From the NCBI GenBank assembly GCA_963923035.1, contig CAWUKT010000071.1:1-37338 (forward strand): DNA of 37,338 nt, written 5' to 3'. The translations under genes were made by a program, and so were the position numbers. Origin of the DNA: CAWUKT01 sp963923035. GTDB taxonomy: Bacteria; Bacteroidota; Bacteroidia; J057; JADKCL01. Every line of letters starts with the position of its first letter. The first letter of the stretch is position 1. The notes under the pieces were generated by a model. It did not search any database. It saw nothing but the letters and a program-made list of their open reading frames with translations, and had not been told where the DNA came from. This document shows positions 7,772 through 16,018 of the stretch, in pieces.

Positions 7772-9850
7772 ATGAAGGCAACCGAACTCCCGCTTGACCG
7801 ATTTTTCTCCCAGAACCGGACCCAATTCGTCATTCCTGTTTACCAACGCAATTATGATTGGAGCAAGAAGGAATGCGAAAAGCTCCTGCAAGATATTTTG
7901 GAGGCCGGACGGGACCGGACGCTCCACAGTCACTTCATTGGGAGCATTGTCTTCGTCCACGACCAGTATTCCAGCGCCGGGCCTCAACAGTTGGTGATCA
8001 TCGACGGCCAACAACGGCTTACGACCTTTACTTTGATCTATTTGGCCATTCATCACCTCGCCAAAGAACTCGGAAACGAGGAATTGCAGGAGGAGATCAT
8101 GAATACCTACCTGATCAACCGTTATTCCAAGGGAGAGGCGAGGCTCAAGCTCCGTCCTACCGACAACAATCAACGGGCGCTTGACTTGCTTATTCAGGGT
8201 GAGCATGAGCTATTCGAAGGCTTTTCCCGGCTGATCGAGAATTTTAAGTTTATCAAGTCCTGGATCAACGCGGACAACTACGAGGCGGTTCTGGACGGGG
8301 TTCGGAAAATCTTTTTCGTGGAGATTTCCCTGGACCGTAACCACGACAACCCGCAACGGATTTTTGAAAGCCTGAATTCAACCGGCTTGGCCTTGTCACA
8401 GGCTGATTTGATTCGGAACTATATCTTGATGGGCCTGTCCATTGCGGACCAAGGGAGGCTGTATCGGGATTATTGGGAACCCATTGAGCAGTATGCCCGC
8501 CTGGAAGCCACCAAGGAGGGGCGGGTCTCTGAATTTATCCGGGCCTATTTGACAATGGTTAGAATTGAGATTCCGCGAAAATCCGGGGTCTATGAGGAGT
8601 TCAAGAAAGAGTTTCCCAACACCGATCTTGAATCGCTTACCCCAAAACTCGAACACCTCCGAAAGTCAGCCAGATATTACCAATGGTTCCTGAACCCTGA
8701 AAAAGCTCCTTCTTCCGCATTGACCACCCAACTGCGCTACCTGAAAGTTTTGGAAGTCAATGTTGCCTATCCGTTCATGCTGAAAGTCTTCGAAGACTTC
8801 GAGGACTCTTTACTCTCCGAAGAGGAGCTCATCAATGTCCTGGAGACCATTCAATCCTTTGTCTGGAGACGATTCATCGCGGGTGTCCCGACCAACGCTT
8901 TGAACAAAATCTTTATGAATCTGATCAAGAAGATTGATTCGGATGACTATTCCAGTTCAATCGAAATGGGCCTGTTCTCCAGACGGGGCAACCAAAGATG
9001 GCCGGATGACGATGAAATTCGGGAAGTACTGGCCAGCCGGGACTTGTATAACATCTCTGGAAGCAATAAAAAGTACCTCTTCGAGCGCTTAGAGAACCAT
9101 TCGAACAGGGAGTTTGTCCCGGTCATGGACAACGATCAAATCACCGTGGAGCATATCTTTCCTCAAAAACCGCATTCAGATTGGAAAGAAGACCTCCCGG
9201 AAAAGGAATTCAAGGATTTTTCCGAGAAGTACCTCCATACCCTTCCCAATTTGACCCTGTCAGGGAACAATGGAGCCTTGGGGAATCTCTCGTTTTCCCG
9301 GAAGAAGGAGATGAACAGCGATGGCAAGGAGCAAGGCTATGAATTCAGTAGGCTGTGGCTGAACCGCTATCTTCAATCCATTGATCAGTGGAATGAGGAG
9401 CACTGGCAGGCTCGTCTCGAATTGCTACGGGAAAGAGTTTTGGCCATTTGGAAACGACCAAGCGATAATGAGTGGATCATGAAGCTCTTTGATTTCTCTT
9501 CAGATTCAGAAGATGAGGTCAGCATCTTTGAAGCCGATGATCCTACCCATCGCAATTTGGAATATGCGGTATTTCAGGGACAGACGTTGAATGTCAGTTC
9601 CATCGCGGAAATGTACCGTACGGTAGCGGCCTTGCTCTTGGAGCAATACCCCCAAGCCATTCTGGAGAGTGGGCTCAGGCGCACTCTCGGCATTGCTCAA
9701 GAGAAATCTGCCCTTCGATACGGACAAGACCTGACCCCAGGGTATTTCATCGAAATGAATCTGGATAGCAAAAATAAGTTTCGAAAACTGCGAACCGTTT
9801 TGGAAGCTCTGGACCTGCAAGATGCCTTGCTCTTGAAGTATTCCGACTAG
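7772..9850 (+). CDS. DUF262/DUF1524 protein, GmrSD-like type IV restriction endonuclease
   Basis: A 692-residue single-chain member of the DUF262-DUF1524 family, whose studied members (GmrSD, BrxU and relatives) use nucleotides to cut modified phage DNA. The N-terminal DUF262 domain begins with the typical VIPVYQRNYDW and carries the diagnostic IDGQQRLTT (DGQQR at 78-82). The family sequence IFESLNSTG follows near residue 195. The C-terminal DUF1524 nuclease shows VEHIFPQ (H461) and, about 50 residues later, the asparagine-rich GNNGALGNLSF, as expected for an HNH-type site. A last domain of about 130 residues follows. The gene diverges from hsdM, so the two systems share one intergenic region. 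A chemical modification as target is inferred from the family. Confidence 0.88.
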   Translation: MKATELPLDRFFSQNRTQFVIPVYQRNYDWSKKECEKLLQDILEAGRDRTLHSHFIGSIVFVHDQYSSAGPQQLVIIDGQQRLTTFTLIYLAIHHLAKELGNEELQEEIMNTYLINRYSKGEARLKLRPTDNNQRALDLLIQGEHELFEGFSRLIENFKFIKSWINADNYEAVLDGVRKIFFVEISLDRNHDNPQRIFESLNSTGLALSQADLIRNYILMGLSIADQGRLYRDYWEPIEQYARLEATKEGRVSEFIRAYLTMVRIEIPRKSGVYEEFKKEFPNTDLESLTPKLEHLRKSARYYQWFLNPEKAPSSALTTQLRYLKVLEVNVAYPFMLKVFEDFEDSLLSEEELINVLETIQSFVWRRFIAGVPTNALNKIFMNLIKKIDSDDYSSSIEMGLFSRRGNQRWPDDDEIREVLASRDLYNISGSNKKYLFERLENHSNREFVPVMDNDQITVEHIFPQKPHSDWKEDLPEKEFKDFSEKYLHTLPNLTLSGNNGALGNLSFSRKKEMNSDGKEQGYEFSRLWLNRYLQSIDQWNEEHWQARLELLRERVLAIWKRPSDNEWIMKLFDFSSDSEDEVSIFEADDPTHRNLEYAVFQGQTLNVSSIAEMYRTVAALLLEQYPQAILESGLRRTLGIAQEKSALRYGQDLTPGYFIEMNLDSKNKFRKLRTVLEALDLQDALLLKYSD

Positions 9851-9893
9851 ACAGCGATTCGAATTCAGGGATAGTATTCGAGAGCTCCCTCCA

Positions 9894-9924
9894 AGTCTTG
9901 ATCCTGCCCATCAAGATCAAGACT
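9894..9924. repeat. 10-bp inverted repeat after the DUF262 gene
   Basis: AGTCTTGATC and GATCAAGACT are perfect complements separated by 11 bases, 44 bases after the stop of the DUF262 gene. No run of T follows, so a standard terminator is less likely. The left arm occurs again, exactly, at 18057-18066 near the integrase terminator. Confidence 0.6.
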
Positions 9925-10094
9925 CAGAATCATTCGCTCTCGCTCCCTCAACTTGAAGCCTATTGCCCATTAGCCTCCAAGGTCAAGTCCCCATTCAGGA
10001 GGAGTCAAGTCTCCATCCATCCAGGATTGCACAGTTAAGACTTGGGTTCTGAAAATTTTCCATGCCCAAGTTTACGCCCAAACCAGGGCGAAAA

Positions 10095-10346
10095 TTTGTT
10101 CCTGTTTTGTTCCAGGAACAAACCTGAATCCTCGGAAACAGTGACTACGACCCCCAAAGGCCGATTCCGGTTTTCCAAGGGGCGAGAAAACAGGAACAAC
10201 CGGAACAAAATTTGCCTCCGAGCTCAGTTTCCCCACAGAACGCATCAAACCCACTCAAAAGAAAATCCAACGAATTTTCTCACCCCTGAAAATTCTTTGG
10301 CATGGATTTTCTCGCAGTACGATTGTCTTTGTTCCACTTTTGTTCC
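10095..10346. repeat. Cluster of TTTGTTCC words with a central palindrome
   Basis: TTTGTTCC or its complement GGAACAAA (once as GGAACAA) occurs at 10095-10102, 10106-10113, 10115-10122, 10193-10199, 10202-10209, 10328-10335 and 10339-10346, plus one copy at 11193-11200 just before the next gene. The second and third copies form a palindrome with one central base (10106-10122). Paired copies in mixed orientation suggest protein-binding sites or iteron-like repeats. Confidence 0.6.
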
Positions 10347-10543
10347 TTTCGGCCCGAAAAGATTCTCACCCCCCGATTTTTCTTTTGCCTCAAATCCCCC
10401 AGTTTTGGAGCAAATCCAAACATTATGCGTACTACCTCAACCCGAGGGGACTCTGATCAAAGAGTCGCCCCAGACATTGCACGTTCTCACCTATTCCGAA
10501 TCAGAGTAGAATCTGATCGGGATTCAGGGCCCTCTCTGAAAAG

Positions 10544-10701
10544 TCAAGATCAGATCAGACTCAGAGAGCAAAACGGAAATTCACAGAGCCATTGGTCCCG
10601 GCTAGAGCCGCCCGATTCTGCCCATCAGAATCAAGGTCAAAGAACGATTTTTCCGGTTTGGTCTCCCCATCTGAATCAAGATCAGATCAGGAGGAGTCAA
10701 G
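10544..10701. repeat. Direct repeats of a GATCAG-rich word
   Basis: The 15-mer TCAAGATCAGATCAG is present exactly at 10544-10558 and 10676-10690. The 14-mer CAGGAGGAGTCAAG, starting within the second copy (10688-10701), also occurs exactly at 9996-10009. A closely related string is found inside the following gene near 11711-11730. Confidence 0.65.
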
Positions 10702-10798
10702 ACGATCCGAAGCCAATCCAAGAGGCAATGAGCGATGAAGTTTTCGTGCTTTCATGCTCCAAAATTCGGCTGAAAACGAAATGATTTTTGCCTCGATT

Positions 10799-11073
10799 TT
10801 GCCCCGTGGGGCAATTTTCTCAAGCCAAATCGGCCTTCATCGCGCGTACAGGTCGATTGGCCGAGAAAGAGGGGGAGGCAAAGTCGAGGCAAACGGGGCA
10901 AAAATTCTTTTGGCCTGCTTTTGAGGCGAAAATGGGTCCCATGGTCAGCCGAAAAAAAATCGAAAAAGTTTGCCCCACTTTTTTTGCCCCGCTTGAAAAA
11001 TTGGCACGGCAAATTTCGAGATCAGGGACGATTTGTTGCCCCGTTGGCAAAACAGGCCGAAAAAGATTGCCCC
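10799..11073. repeat. Iteron-like cluster of TTGCCCC heptamers
   Basis: TTGCCCC or its complement GGGGCAA appears at 10799-10805, 10808-10814, 10895-10901, 10970-10976, 10984-10990, 11036-11042 and 11067-11073. The first two make a perfect inverted repeat with a two-base centre. Between the copies lie A-tracts and T-tracts. This arrangement resembles a plasmid or element control region, but no replication gene is recognisable beside it. Confidence 0.55.
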
Positions 11074-11228
11074 GCCGAAAAACGGGAAAATCTTGAAAAA
11101 TCGGTGGGAATCCGCATCTTTGGCTCGTTCCCCCACATTCTGCCCATCACAAATCTTCTGGTTGTCCACGTCGGACAATCAGTTCTTGAACCTTTGTTCC
11201 CTGTTGGGGACGCAAAATTGAATTTCAA

Positions 11229-12131
11229 ATGAACATGAATAATTCAGATTCCAAGACCGCAGCGCCGGTCGAACACGCTCAACTGATGGCCGATGTCGTC
11301 CTCGGAGCGACCAACAACCTCCTCGAAGTCGGTGGCGGCTTCTTCGTCAAGATCAAGCCGAACTCCGAGATGCTCGACTACGAGGAACTAGTGCAAGTCA
11401 TCGACGACCAGAATGCCCAAAATCTCCGTCGCCTCAAGCTCGACGAGTCGGATCGCGCCATGATCCGCCCCCTGTTAGCCGCCGTCCTGGCCAAACGCGG
11501 AGCCGTCCTGAGTCCCGAACACCAGTTGCTTATCGCGGTCTTCTCGATCTTGATCAAGAAGGCCCAGATGATCATGCAGATTCGTTCCGAGAATCAGATC
11601 CTGGCCGAGCGCATCCGCCAGATCATCCGGGAAGAAGCCAGCGCCAGTGCCCAGGTCGACGCCGAGCTCGACGAGGTGCTCGCTGAGAGCCACATCGATA
11701 AGCCGTTACCCTCTGATCAGATTCAGGAGGAAAAGGATGAGGTCGAAACGAAGGAAGACCTTGCCCAGCCTGAACCCGTTCAATCCAGAACTCTGAGTCA
11801 AGATCAAGAAGAGCATTCAGAGCAAACTGAAACCGATGTTCAGATTCAGGAAAACGAAGGCGAAGACGAGAAGGTCGAGTTCGAACGGGAAATGGAACGG
11901 CTGCGAGAAGCCCGAGCCGCCGAACTGGCGCGTCGAGCAGAGGCCAATGAGCCACTCGTCACGCCTTCTTTGGAGGACTCTCAATCAGAGTCGGAACTGA
12001 ATCCGAAAAGCGAATCTGAGGCTACCTCTGAGCCCCGCAAGGAGACCCGGAGCGAACGTCGTCGACGGGAGCGGGAGGAGCGCAAGAAAGGTAAGGTGGT
12101 CGATACGGTCTCTGATCAGAAAGAAGTTTGA
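11229..12131 (+). CDS. Charged two-part protein of unknown function, probable mobile-element gene
   Basis: A 300-residue protein I do not recognise. The first half (about 1-140) is ordered and largely helical. It contains a hydrophobic helix, EHQLLIAVFSILIKKAQMIM (about 98-117), and a coiled-coil-like end, RSENQILAERIRQIIREE. The second half (from about 150) is disordered and rich in E, Q, S and D, then ends in a strongly basic stretch (RSERRRREREERKKGK). The hydrophobic helix with a long charged tail would suit a scaffold or a conjugation/phage-like accessory. Many Q/D/E codons in the tail arise from the same GATCAGA/GATTCAG words found in the upstream non-coding region. The start at 11229 is the first of two nearby ATGs (other at 11235). 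Confidence 0.75.
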   Translation: MNMNNSDSKTAAPVEHAQLMADVVLGATNNLLEVGGGFFVKIKPNSEMLDYEELVQVIDDQNAQNLRRLKLDESDRAMIRPLLAAVLAKRGAVLSPEHQLLIAVFSILIKKAQMIMQIRSENQILAERIRQIIREEASASAQVDAELDEVLAESHIDKPLPSDQIQEEKDEVETKEDLAQPEPVQSRTLSQDQEEHSEQTETDVQIQENEGEDEKVEFEREMERLREARAAELARRAEANEPLVTPSLEDSQSESELNPKSESEATSEPRKETRSERRRREREERKKGKVVDTVSDQKEV

Positions 12132-12401
12132 GACCCAATGGGTCTTATGTACTGCCTGTTTTCCTCTCGAATACCCCGAGGTAAAGTAACCTCGAAAGGC
12201 ATTCTCCGTGAATCTTTGATGGTATCCGGTCCAGAGACCTGACTCATGGGAATTGCTTCCCGGAGCAAAAGCCAGTTTGTAACAAATCGTAGCTTGGGCA
12301 CTCTCCAAAGAGGAAAACGTTTGCCTCCACCAAATCCGCACCAATGTGCTGGGGAAGGATGAAAAAGAACCGGTTACTCCCAGACCAATTCGGATTAATT
12401 T

Positions 12402-12728
12402 TCATCTAGGAGGGATCTGGACGCCCTTGAGTTTCTGGGCGGCGTCGTAGATCGTCTCCTCGATCTTGTAAACGGCCAAACCCGTTTTTTCCGCAATCTC
12501 CCGGATCATATTGGTCCGGGCTTCGATCTCCTCATCGTCAAAGCTGGGGAACAATGCAGCTCCGGCCTTTTCGAGTTTGCAGGCGGCGATGTAATCCGCG
12601 GCGGGGGTGGGCCGGTCTCGGGGCTCCGGATCGGGCTCCAGTTCTTCGGCAAATTCGGGCAATTGGATTTCGTCCGGCATAAGGGGAGCGTGTTGCTCGA
12701 CCCTGCCGTGGGTGGCAAAAAATGACAT
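12402..12728 (-). CDS. Small acidic protein, unknown
   Basis: A protein of about 108 residues if it starts at the ATG at 12728. A second ATG at 12680 would give about 92. A longer upstream frame reads unlike protein and was not used. The product is acidic in the middle (PEFAEELEPDPEPRD) and ends in helices with DDEEIEARTNMIREIAEKTGLAVYKIEETIYDAAQKL, possibly a small helical domain. It is the last gene of the cluster holding the NACHT and membrane pentapeptide genes, separated from the NACHT stop by about 120 bases. It may be an accessory or antitoxin-like partner, but nothing in the sequence proves that. Confidence 0.6.
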   Translation of the reverse strand: MSFFATHGRVEQHAPLMPDEIQLPEFAEELEPDPEPRDRPTPAADYIAACKLEKAGAALFPSFDDEEIEARTNMIREIAEKTGLAVYKIEETIYDAAQKLKGVQIPPR

Positions 12729-12848
12729 ACGATTGAGTAAATAACAACCAACGTGGTGCGACGTGCAGCCACGTACCTTTAGCGAGGTGGTAAGGTGGGC
12801 GGTTGGGGGGGAGAATGTCAATGGGCTGCGCAAAATTGCGCAAGAAAG

Positions 12849-15800
12849 TTAGAATGGGAATTCATCGTCATCTTCGACGGCGATGGATTCGAGGAAGTCT
12901 CGGAGGGGCTGGCCGGAGAGGATGTCGCCATCCACGAGGACATTATCTATTTTATTTGCGAGTCGATAATCTTCCAGATTTAATTGCTCTCGGGAGAAAC
13001 GGGTTTCATCGTCCATAATTGATCCTGTCAAATCGCACCTAAATAGTAAGGCCTTATTTAACTTCACCTTTGAAAGATTAGCCTTATCGAATTTTACGTC
13101 GAACAAATTGGTTTTTAAGAGACTGGCGTCGGAAAGAAATGCACCAGAAAGGTTTGAATAATCTAGAGTTGCTCGATCAAGAACAGCACTTCTCAAATTA
13201 ACATCCTCTAAATTTGCTCGCACAAGGATTGCCGCACCTAAATTTACATTTTCCATGTTCGAGGCATTGAATTTAGATTCTTCTAAGTTAGCCTCTTCAA
13301 AGTTTGATCCCGATAAATCTGAGTATAGAAAGATCGCGCTTTGAGCGTCTGATTGGTTAAAATTTGCTCCTTTTAAAGTTGCCACACTAAATATTCCATG
13401 AAAAAGAATGGCATTATTAAAATTTGCGTATTCTAGATTAGCTCTCCAAAAATTAACACCCATTAGATTCTGACCCTGAAAATCAAAATAGGATAGCCCC
13501 TGAAATAATATTTCTTCTTTTCCACTTCTCGAAGGGCAGAGCTTGGAAAGCCACTCTCTAGCGCTTTGGTTGTTTGGCCAATTGAATGAGATTGCTTTCT
13601 GAAGAGCTTGAGAAATCCCCGATAAAAGAAAAAGAAGTGTGGTTTCTGCATTTCTTACAAGACGACTAATTTGGGGCAGTCGATCTATATTTTTGAAGAG
13701 GTTACTAGGCCAGCCATATTTAAGTATATGATTGAACAAATCAACCAAGGTGATCTGAATACTTTCAATATCTTCTCTATCTCTGTATCTCTCCCCATTT
13801 AGTATTAGGGTCAACTCTCGCCACAAAAATTTCATAATACTTTCAGAAACCTCCGCATCTCCACAGAATCTGAGCCAATCGCCCAGAGCATTATCATACT
13901 CATATTTTTCCGTTCCGTTCTCCCCCTCCTTCATCCCATGTTGAAGATTTTTTACCAAGTCAAGACCAAACCTTGCTACTCGACTGGCAGCCAAGTATTC
14001 CCCAAATGTCTTGTGGGTGAATTCAAAAGTTCGCTCTCTATTTTCACTGGAAGGGCGATGGAAAAAGAAGGAGATCAGCAAGCTAAAAAGCCCTTTCTCA
14101 TTGTTTCCTTCAAACCTAGCCAAGGTACTATCCAGTCCGTATTGGGAACATCTTTTGAGGGTATCAGCGTAAGATACCGTCCTGGAATCCCCGCTCATCC
14201 AGGCGGCCATGGCTACCTCTTCCATTAATTCGAGATAGTCATCAAAATCAATTTTCAGGTGTTGGTATTGAGGGGATAAGGCATTTTTTCCGTGTACCCG
14301 TTCATAAACATCTTTGACCAATTGCTTGTAAACCAGATTGATATTTTGCTGGATCGTCTTCAGGTTTAATTCAGAATCCAAGGATCGAGCGAGAAGGTAA
14401 CTAAGTAGCGGTTCCGAGGACAATTCAATTAACTCATCTGAAGAGGTACTTTGAATTGCCTCTGGCATTCCTTTTTCTTCCCCCTTCTTGAAAAAAGAAT
14501 ATTTTCTCCACCAATCTTTTCGTTGGTCCTGATTGAATAATTCCTCTTCCTCATCAGCGGAAAACGAATTCAATCGCTCACTTTTCAACTTTGCAAGAAG
14601 TGGCCTTGTGAAGAATGGAGCCAATTTTACAACCTTTCCTCGATTCTTGAATTCCGGACTATTCTGTTGAATCACCAGATCGCGGCCTGTGATGAATACC
14701 CTCGAGTTTCCATAATAAGCCCTGTTGTCAATCAACCCGAAGAAGTCGACAATGAATTTCTTAGCGGCCTCTTCAGAGGCCTTTCCCGCTTTGGATATTT
14801 CATCCAAGCCATCCAGAACGAATAAACAATCTGCCTCACCGTCCGAACTTTGAAAACCAAATGGGTTTTCCTGGAGAGCGGGATTGTTCATCCCATTGAT
14901 GTATTTGAGAATCTTTTCTTCTGTTGAACCTTCAGCGGCATTCAGACGGTGAAGTGGCATAAAATAGCATTTCATTCCCTTCTTGGTGGCTTCCGCTACT
15001 ATTCGCTTGGAAAAAATCGACTTTCCCGATCCCGGTCCGCCTTGTACCACAAAAGCCTTGTTTTTGGACTCCTTGCTTTGCAACCATGAGAAAAAATGAG
15101 TTTCGGCGTCTTCAATTCTTATTACATCCCTTTCAGGCACCTGGTCATCTTTTTTCTTTTTTTCCGTCCAATAGGCCCGCAACGGAATGTAGACATCATT
15201 CACAGAAAATGGCTCATCCAGTAACGGCTCAAATGGCAGTGACTTGAGCCATTCGTCGTATTGGATTCGCTGAATCTCTTTTTCCAGAGCAGGATAAAAG
15301 GGAGACTCCAGCTCTTCCAACAAGGGCTTGAAATAGTCTTTATGTTTCTTCCATTGGCGATGGAGCTCGAAGGTGAACACACGGGGGAACCGATTGTAGA
15401 TCGAGCGGGCTACGTGCCCGGGTAGATCATGGGTCTCACAGATCCACTGGACGAATAGCGGGCGGAAATCCGAAATTATGGAGAGTCCGGCTGGGTCTTT
15501 GAAAAAGTCCTTCCCGAGCTGGAGGGTCTTTTCTTCCAGCTCCAGCACCTTCTCTTCCAAGGTTTTCAATTCGGGGGTGACCTCCTGCCCTTGGAGTGCC
15601 TCGTTGAGCTTATCTAAAAGCCGTTGGTGCTTCCCAGCGTCGTATGGTCTCAGTCTATATTCTTCATCGTCCAGCAATTCTTTCAGCGCGATGCTGAAAC
15701 TGAGGAGGATCAGTTTGTAGGCCTGATAACTAACTTTATCCTCTGCCTTGAATGCGGATGCGATGTCGACCGCTCCATCGAAGATTCCCTGGATCACAGC

Positions 15801-15956
15801 GCTGAAACCAGTGGCTGGGTCCATCACGGTGGCTCCAACTCCTGCTCCCATCTTGGTGAGGCCGCGAAGGACCGCCCACCAGTCGGCTTTTACTTCTTTG
15901 TTCCAGGCACTGTACTTCTGGATCGGGATTTTGTGGGGCTCGGGGGTGGTGGCCAT
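12849..15956 (-). CDS. NACHT (STAND) NTPase with C-terminal pentapeptide repeats, NLR-like defence candidate
   Basis: A 1035-residue protein. Residues 1-280 form an unrecognised N-terminal region that includes a glycine-rich hydrophobic stretch (about 32-65) and a heptad-like segment near 125-150. The NACHT domain has Walker A GGPGSGKS (306-313) and the Walker B/NACHT signature LFVLDGLDE (D382-E386), with FITGRD as the likely sensor strand. A long helical region follows to about 830, then pentapeptide repeats of the A(N/D)L/F type (about 830-978), and an acidic C-terminus. Bacterial NACHT proteins are known antiphage sensors that switch on an effector; here no standard effector domain is seen. 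The repeat-coding DNA is AT-rich, while the 5' part and the last 30 codons are GC-rich. The last residues match those of the neighbouring membrane protein. Confidence 0.88.
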   Translation of the reverse strand: MATTPEPHKIPIQKYSAWNKEVKADWWAVLRGLTKMGAGVGATVMDPATGFSAVIQGIFDGAVDIASAFKAEDKVSYQAYKLILLSFSIALKELLDDEEYRLRPYDAGKHQRLLDKLNEALQGQEVTPELKTLEEKVLELEEKTLQLGKDFFKDPAGLSIISDFRPLFVQWICETHDLPGHVARSIYNRFPRVFTFELHRQWKKHKDYFKPLLEELESPFYPALEKEIQRIQYDEWLKSLPFEPLLDEPFSVNDVYIPLRAYWTEKKKKDDQVPERDVIRIEDAETHFFSWLQSKESKNKAFVVQGGPGSGKSIFSKRIVAEATKKGMKCYFMPLHRLNAAEGSTEEKILKYINGMNNPALQENPFGFQSSDGEADCLFVLDGLDEISKAGKASEEAAKKFIVDFFGLIDNRAYYGNSRVFITGRDLVIQQNSPEFKNRGKVVKLAPFFTRPLLAKLKSERLNSFSADEEEELFNQDQRKDWWRKYSFFKKGEEKGMPEAIQSTSSDELIELSSEPLLSYLLARSLDSELNLKTIQQNINLVYKQLVKDVYERVHGKNALSPQYQHLKIDFDDYLELMEEVAMAAWMSGDSRTVSYADTLKRCSQYGLDSTLARFEGNNEKGLFSLLISFFFHRPSSENRERTFEFTHKTFGEYLAASRVARFGLDLVKNLQHGMKEGENGTEKYEYDNALGDWLRFCGDAEVSESIMKFLWRELTLILNGERYRDREDIESIQITLVDLFNHILKYGWPSNLFKNIDRLPQISRLVRNAETTLLFLLSGISQALQKAISFNWPNNQSAREWLSKLCPSRSGKEEILFQGLSYFDFQGQNLMGVNFWRANLEYANFNNAILFHGIFSVATLKGANFNQSDAQSAIFLYSDLSGSNFEEANLEESKFNASNMENVNLGAAILVRANLEDVNLRSAVLDRATLDYSNLSGAFLSDASLLKTNLFDVKFDKANLSKVKLNKALLFRCDLTGSIMDDETRFSREQLNLEDYRLANKIDNVLVDGDILSGQPLRDFLESIAVEDDDEFPF
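12873..12935 (-). repeat. Shared C-terminal tail module, copy in the NACHT gene
   Basis: Encodes VDGDILSGQPL followed by RDFLESIAV (residues 1008-1027 of the NACHT protein). Aligned with 16023-16084, the DNA (12874-12935) matches at 53 of 62 positions. Of nine differences three are synonymous. In this copy eight further residues (EDDDEFPF) follow before the stop. Confidence 0.85.
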
Positions 15957-16018
15957 GGCGGTGTTGCAGAATTATGGGATGTTGGGTGGGGTAAAGATAG
16001 GGAAAATGGATTGGATGG

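Larger units (their letters stand above)
9851..11228. other. 1.4 kb region without a convincing gene, rich in short repeated words
   Basis: Several open frames exist here, but none has protein-like composition. They mostly read through repeats on both strands. Three word families occupy successive parts: GATCAAGA/GATCAGA-type words (about 9,890-10,010 and 10,440-10,720), TTTGTTCC and its complement (10,095-10,350 and once at 11,193), and TTGCCCC and its complement (10,799-11,073). The region lies between the DUF262 nuclease and a gene for a charged protein that itself carries some of the first family of words. It could be a replication or transfer region of a mobile element, an array of binding sites, a decayed gene, or a non-coding RNA locus. 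Confidence 0.6.

Noticed and set aside
10042..10784. Two overlapping plus-strand frames (155 and 160 codons) in the repeat-rich gap
   Set aside because: Composition is not protein-like, no motif, and they read through the repeated DNA words in different frames.
10752..11232. Several 60-103 codon frames on both strands before the charged protein gene
   Set aside because: They overlap each other in many frames and follow the TTGCCCC and A/T-tract repeats; none stands out.
11985..12344. 119-codon minus-strand frame after the charged protein gene
   Set aside because: Overlaps the 3' end of that gene and has no protein-like features; the 270-bp gap is left unannotated.
12729..12833. N-terminal extension of the small acidic protein
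   Set aside because: The extra 35 residues are unlike the rest, and an ATG at 12728 gives a simpler start.
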